Source: an uncultured Opitutia bacterium
Lineage (GTDB): Bacteria; Verrucomicrobiota; Verrucomicrobiia; Opitutales; Opitutaceae
Assembly (NCBI GenBank): GCA_903825285.1
Contig: CAIJZY010000060.1
Location: 1 to 64,000 of the forward strand
Direction of reading: 5' to 3'
DNA length: 64,000 nt
A program made the position numbers and the translations under genes. The notes beneath the pieces were generated by a model, which saw only the letters and a list, made by a program, of their open reading frames with translations, was not told the DNA's origin and did not search any database. Shown one piece after another: positions 60,241 through 64,000 of this stretch. Position 1 is the first letter of the stretch, and each line of letters starts with the position of its first letter.

Positions 60241-61087
60241 GGGCGGCGCGCTGGGCGACTTCCTGGTCACGCTGCCCGCGCTCGCCCGGCTCCGCCAGCA
60301 GTGGCCGGAGGCCCGGCTGGAACTCGCCGGCAACGCCACCGCCGCCGCCTTGGCCGTGCGCCAGGGCCTGCTCGACGCGGCCCACTCGCAACACGAGGCC
60401 CGTTGGAGCGCCCTTTACGCCGACGCCCCGCTCCCGGCCGCCTTCGCCGAATGGCTGGCCGGCTTCGACCTCGTGGTGAATTTCTGGCCCGATCCCGACG
60501 GGCTGCTGGCGCGGCGATTCCCACTGCGGGCGGGCCAGACCTTTCTCACGGCTTCCGCCACGCCCGACACCGTTCCGGCCGCCGCCCATTTCTGCGCGCC
60601 GCTGGCCGCGCTGGGAGCGGCCAAGGGGAATTTTCACCACCCGCTTCGGACCTATACCCCGGTCAAACCTGCGCGCATCGCCCTGCACCCGGGCAGCGGC
60701 TCCCCGCGCAAGAACTGGCCGTTGGACCGCTGGCTGGCACTGGCCCACTGGCTGGAGGCTGACATGGGACTGGACGTGTTTGTCATCACCGGTGAGGCCG
60801 AGCCCGCGGGCCTGCTGTCCGGCGTGGGCCGATCACTGCATGCCCGTCCGCTCGATGACGTGGCGGATCTCCTGGCTGGCTGCCGGCTCTTCATCGGCCA
60901 CGACTCCGGCATCAGCCACCTCGCCGCGGCGGCCGGGGCACCCAGCGTCCTGCTCTTCGGGCCGACCGATCCTGCGATCTGGGCGCCACCGTCGCCGTCA
61001 GTCCGCGTGCTGCGACGCGGCGCCGACCTCAGTGCCATTTCGCTGGATGACGTCTGCCTTGCGGTGCGGGGGGCACTGGCTGGCTAG
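60221..61087 (+). CDS. glycosyltransferase family 9 (heptosyltransferase-like)
   Basis: 288 residues. The N-terminal MRILVLRGGALGDFLVTLPAL is the GT9 opening. The donor-side region has HPGSGSPRKNWP and GHDSGISHLAAAAGAPSVLLFGPTDP. The family transfers heptose or similar sugars to the lipopolysaccharide core at the inner membrane. It is shorter than most heptosyltransferases (about 320-350). The donor is unknown. Confidence 0.88.
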   Translation: MRILVLRGGALGDFLVTLPALARLRQQWPEARLELAGNATAAALAVRQGLLDAAHSQHEARWSALYADAPLPAAFAEWLAGFDLVVNFWPDPDGLLARRFPLRAGQTFLTASATPDTVPAAAHFCAPLAALGAAKGNFHHPLRTYTPVKPARIALHPGSGSPRKNWPLDRWLALAHWLEADMGLDVFVITGEAEPAGLLSGVGRSLHARPLDDVADLLAGCRLFIGHDSGISHLAAAAGAPSVLLFGPTDPAIWAPPSPSVRVLRRGADLSAISLDDVCLAVRGALAG

Positions 61088-61111
61088 GGATCTCGAAGCA
61101 GACCGGAATTG

Positions 61112-61200
61112 ATGTGGGAATCAGGAAATCAGGGAGCGTGCGCCCTGTGCCAGTGCTCACCAATTCCCGGATTTCATCCCTGATTTCCTGAGTCCCACAT
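61112..61200. repeat. 24-bp inverted repeat, family D
   Basis: Arms ATGTGGGAATCAGGAAATC... and ...GATTTCCTGAGTCCCACAT pair over 24 bp with one mismatch and flank 41 bp. It occupies the convergent glycosyltransferase/glycosylase gap and could act as a bidirectional terminator. Confidence 0.8.
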
Positions 61201-61202
61201 CC

Positions 61203-61742
61203 TCAGCATCCGTGCATCAGGAAGCGATAATGCTTCTTCGACCAGACCGGCCCGGCATAACCAACACCGATGCGCGGCGAGGTCTTCACGCGCGGATGCG
61301 GCGCCCCGGTGGGCGGCGCCTCGACCCACACACCCGTCGCCCGGGAGAGCCTTCGGCCGTTGATCCTGCCGGTGATGCCGAGCGCCTTGGTCAGCTTCGC
61401 GGGGCCGTCATGATCCGCGGTGCCGTCGAGCGCGCGAACACCGCGGATGAGCACCGCGGCCGGGTAGCCGGCGGGGCCCGTCACGAAGTTGAGCATCCAG
61501 TGCATCCCGTAGATGAAGTACACGTAGATGTGGCCTGCCTGGCGGAACATGATCTCGTTCCGCGGCGTTTGTCCACGCGCGGCATGGGAGGCCAGGTCCT
61601 CGAAGCCATCGTAGGCCTCGGTCTCGGTGATCAGGTAGCGGCGGATCCGGCCTTTGCGTCGGACCGCCAGCTGGCAGCCCACCAATTCCCGGGCGACCCG
61701 CAGCGTGGGCCGGTTGAAAAAGGAGGCGGGCAGTGGTTTCAT
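61203..61742 (-). CDS. 3-methyladenine DNA glycosylase (AAG/MPG family)
   Basis: 179 residues. SFFNRPTLRVARELVGCQLAV, ITETEAYDG with the catalytic Glu, RNEIMFRQAGHIYVYFIYGMHWMLNFV and AVLIRGVRAL are the conserved blocks of the AAG family. It removes alkylated purines in base-excision repair. It ends LMHGC, a typical compact length. Confidence 0.92.
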   Translation of the reverse strand: MKPLPASFFNRPTLRVARELVGCQLAVRRKGRIRRYLITETEAYDGFEDLASHAARGQTPRNEIMFRQAGHIYVYFIYGMHWMLNFVTGPAGYPAAVLIRGVRALDGTADHDGPAKLTKALGITGRINGRRLSRATGVWVEAPPTGAPHPRVKTSPRIGVGYAGPVWSKKHYRFLMHGC

Positions 61743-61906
61743 GCGAGGGCGACGGATGTCACCGACTTGTCACCCGAGGATGGTCGAAAACTCGCCCAGC
61801 CGGTTGAACATTCTCCCCGGTTCGGTGATGTGTCGCGGGGCATGACTCGATTGTCGTGATTTCGGGCATGACTTTGCCGACCCACGCTGTTTTAGCCTGA
61901 AACCTA

Positions 61907-63328
61907 GTGCACGCAAATCCCGTCCAGGGCAAAAAGGACACGCCGCTCCGCCGGAACCTCCGCTTCAGCACCATCGACGGTGTCTGCGCGATGTCCCTGG
62001 TGGCGCTCAGCCAGCCGGGCAACTTCGTCCTCGCCGCGCTGCTGACCACCACGTTCGCGTTTTCCACCAGCACCTACGGCATCATCACGTCGCTGCCGTT
62101 CTGGTTCAATTTTCTCCAGGTGCTCCTGACGCCGCTGCTGGCCCAGCGGCTGCACGCGCGCTCCATGACGATCCTCAGCGCGTGGCTGCACACCGTCGGA
62201 TGGATCGCGCTGCTGGTCGCCCTGCCCTTCCTGCCGCGCAGCGAGCACCCGCACACCATCGCGGTCTTCGTCATCACGTTCTCGATCATCTCCCTCTCGG
62301 CCGCGATCAACGGCGTCGCATGGAACGCGTGGATGCAGGAGTGCGTGCCGGTGCGGCTGCGCGGCAAGTATTTCGGCTTCCGCAACCGCCTCCTCTATCT
62401 CTCCCAGGTTTGCTTCATGCTCGCCGTCTCCGGCCTGCTCGCGTGGCTCGACGGCGCGCTGCTCGCCTACCAGTTGCTCTTCGGCGGTGCGATCGTGCTG
62501 CGGATCTGCTCGGTGCTCTCGCAGCACCAGATGCACTCCACCTCCGGCGCCCACCAGCCCGCGCCCGAGCCACCCTGGCAGGAGCAGGTCCGCACCGTGT
62601 GGCGCGATTCCAACCTCGTCCGCTTCATCCTCTTTGCGTCCGTCATGGGCTTCACCGTCAACGTCGTCGGTCCGTTCACCCCGGTGTTCATGTTCGAGCA
62701 GCTGAAGCTGACCGCCGCGCACACCAACCTGCTCCTCCTGCTCGGCGTGCTCGGCGCCGCCATCTCGTTCCCGGCGTGGGGCCGGCTGCTCGACCGCTTC
62801 GGCAACGTGCCCGTCATGATCGTGTCCGTGCTGCTCTGGCAGCTTTCGAGCTTCTTCCAGTGCTTTGCCGTGCCGACCAACCACTGGATCTTCTACCTGA
62901 TCATGCCCGCCGGCGGACTGCTGAGCGCCGGCTACGGCATCGGGCTGTTCAGCCTGCTGCTCAAGCTGACGCCGGCCCAGGCCCGCACCATGGGGATGGC
63001 GCTCTTCGTCTCCGTCTCCTCGCTCACCGCCGCGCTCGGGCCGATCACCGGCGGCTTCCTGCTCAACGCCGCCAAGGCGCACGGCATTCCGCTGATGGAC
63101 GCCTACCACGTCGCCTTTGTTGTCAGCTCACTGCTCGTCGCCGCCACCTGCTTCCTGCTCCGCCGCGTCCACGAGCCGAACTCGGCCGACGTCACCGAGG
63201 TCATGGGCGCCATGCGCAGCGTGCGCACCGTCGCCTCGCTCTTCGGCCTCACCTTCCTCGTCAACCAGGTCTTCTTCCGCATCGGCACCGGCCGCTTCTC
63301 GACCCGCCTGCGGAACACGCTGCGCTGA
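61907..63328 (+). CDS. major facilitator superfamily transporter
   Basis: 473 residues with about twelve membrane segments and the two-half MFS layout. RLRGKYFGFRNRLLYL between the first halves resembles the conserved cytoplasmic loop. The substrate is unknown. The start is GTG at 61907, giving a 33-residue cytoplasmic N-terminus before the first segment. The upstream 164-bp divergent gap must hold its promoter, but none is obvious. Confidence 0.83.
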   Translation: MHANPVQGKKDTPLRRNLRFSTIDGVCAMSLVALSQPGNFVLAALLTTTFAFSTSTYGIITSLPFWFNFLQVLLTPLLAQRLHARSMTILSAWLHTVGWIALLVALPFLPRSEHPHTIAVFVITFSIISLSAAINGVAWNAWMQECVPVRLRGKYFGFRNRLLYLSQVCFMLAVSGLLAWLDGALLAYQLLFGGAIVLRICSVLSQHQMHSTSGAHQPAPEPPWQEQVRTVWRDSNLVRFILFASVMGFTVNVVGPFTPVFMFEQLKLTAAHTNLLLLLGVLGAAISFPAWGRLLDRFGNVPVMIVSVLLWQLSSFFQCFAVPTNHWIFYLIMPAGGLLSAGYGIGLFSLLLKLTPAQARTMGMALFVSVSSLTAALGPITGGFLLNAAKAHGIPLMDAYHVAFVVSSLLVAATCFLLRRVHEPNSADVTEVMGAMRSVRTVASLFGLTFLVNQVFFRIGTGRFSTRLRNTLR

Positions 63329-63391
63329 CGCCCGCGGCGTCTGGCCGCTTGCCCCCGGGCACCGGGGCTGTTGACTCCACCCGGCCCGACC

Positions 63392-64000
63392 ATGAGCGCC
63401 TCTCCGCCCATCCTCACGCTGACCGGCAATCTGCTCTGCGAGCGCACCCAGGACTTCGCCGCCTGGGCGCCCGGCCGCACCCAGCGCGCGCAGCGCGAGT
63501 CGTTCCAGGTCGGCGGCAAGGGGATCAACGTCTCCAAGATGCTCCACCGCCTGGGCGCCCCGACCACCGCGCTCTGCTTCCTCGGGGGCGCCACCGGCGC
63601 GGAGGCCGCGGCCTGGCTCCAGGCCCAGCCCTTCCGCCACCACGGCTTTGCCACCCGCACCGCCTCCCGCGCCGGCCTCGTGGTCCGCGGCGGCGGCCAG
63701 CCCGAGACCACCTTCCTCGGCCCCGATGCCGCGCCCGACGCCGCGGCCGTTGCCGCCTGCGCCGCGCATCTCGACGCCCAGCCGGCCGGGACCATTCTCG
63801 CGATCTGCGGCAGTCTCCCGGGCTGGGCCACGCCCGCGTTCGAGCCGCTGCGCGCCGCGCTGGTCCGCTGGCAGCAGCGCGGCGTCCTCGCCGCCGACAC
63901 CTACGGCCCGCCGCTGGCCTGGTTCGCCGCCCAGCCGCTGGCCCTCGTCAAGATCAACGCCACCGAGCTCCGCACGCTGTTTCCCGACGAATCCACGAGC
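63392..64000 (+). CDS. PfkB-family sugar kinase, 5' part (runs off the window)
   Basis: 203 codons are visible from the ATG at 63392 with no stop, so the ORF track omits it. ILTLTGNLLCERTQDF and the first PfkB signature FQVGGKGINVSKMLHRLG are clear; the segment ALVKINATELRTLFP marks the middle of the fold. The order resembles 1-phosphofructokinase/tagatose-6-phosphate kinase types. The catalytic GAGD motif lies beyond the edge. Confidence 0.82.
   Translation, partial: MSASPPILTLTGNLLCERTQDFAAWAPGRTQRAQRESFQVGGKGINVSKMLHRLGAPTTALCFLGGATGAEAAAWLQAQPFRHHGFATRTASRAGLVVRGGGQPETTFLGPDAAPDAAAVAACAAHLDAQPAGTILAICGSLPGWATPAFEPLRAALVRWQQRGVLAADTYGPPLAWFAAQPLALVKINATELRTLFPDESTS

Overview
This is a GC-rich chromosomal window from a Gram-negative bacterium. 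The gene set, the long signal peptidase I, the DUF1302/DUF1329 outer-membrane cluster, the ExbB/ExbD/TonB locus and the many small palindromic repeats suggest Verrucomicrobiota, probably Opitutaceae. That placement is my inference; there is no rRNA gene here. No phage, insertion sequence or CRISPR array is visible. Most of the window is core metabolism and information processing with a few accessory clusters.

Layout. 1-261: left edge with a truncated MutS start. 0.26-4.2 kb: alpha/beta hydrolase and GH2 beta-galactosidase. 4.3-7.0 kb (minus): holB, tmk and a PfkB-type kinase. 7.15-10.3 kb: exbB-exbD-tonB, tRNA-Ala(GGC), and a second TonB-domain protein. 10.4-15 kb: an unknown membrane protein, a lipoprotein, a transglutaminase-like protein and a site-2-type protease. 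15-17.8 kb: an NtrC-type regulator convergent with galE, separated by a duplicated REPIN-bearing junction. 17.9-27.1 kb: the standout cluster, which encodes a discrete beta-ketoacyl-ACP synthase, ACP, two phytoene-desaturase-like flavoproteins, a DUF3300 protein, a FabZ-like dehydratase, a FabI-like enoyl reductase, an OleA-like condensing enzyme and an OleB-like hydrolase. 27.3-35 kb (minus): malQ, lepB, lepA, fabD, an unknown exported protein and pilT. 35-37.3 kb: dapA-dapB-ruvA. 37.3-38.6 kb (minus): an ECF sigma factor with a probable anti-sigma factor. 38.7-40.1 kb: tRNA-Lys(TTT), a NarL-type regulator and a Pal-type lipoprotein. 40.3-50.3 kb: M20 peptidase and purH, apaG and a beta-CASP nuclease, then an inositol-phosphatase-like gene, dinB and uvrA. 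50.5-57.2 kb: DUF1302, DUF1329, YCF48-like and RND/MMPL genes, a likely envelope export or lipid-handling unit. 57.3-64 kb: AI-2E-type permease, MBL exonuclease, DUF3108 protein, GT9 glycosyltransferase, alkyladenine glycosylase, MFS transporter and a cut-off PfkB kinase.

The most interesting functional unit is 17.9-27.1 kb. Stop/start overlaps (dehydratase/reductase and OleA/OleB) and shared direction indicate one pathway. It would build or remodel an acyl chain on its own ACP, modify it with two flavoproteins, and then condense acyl groups with OleA. OleC and OleD, the usual partners of OleA/OleB, are absent from the window, so the product cannot be assumed to be a standard head-to-head olefin.

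The second pattern is structural. At least seven different small inverted-repeat families sit between genes. Every convergent gene junction with room for one (seven of nine) carries a repeat. One junction (ntrC/galE) has been duplicated in tandem together with the 3' ends of both genes.
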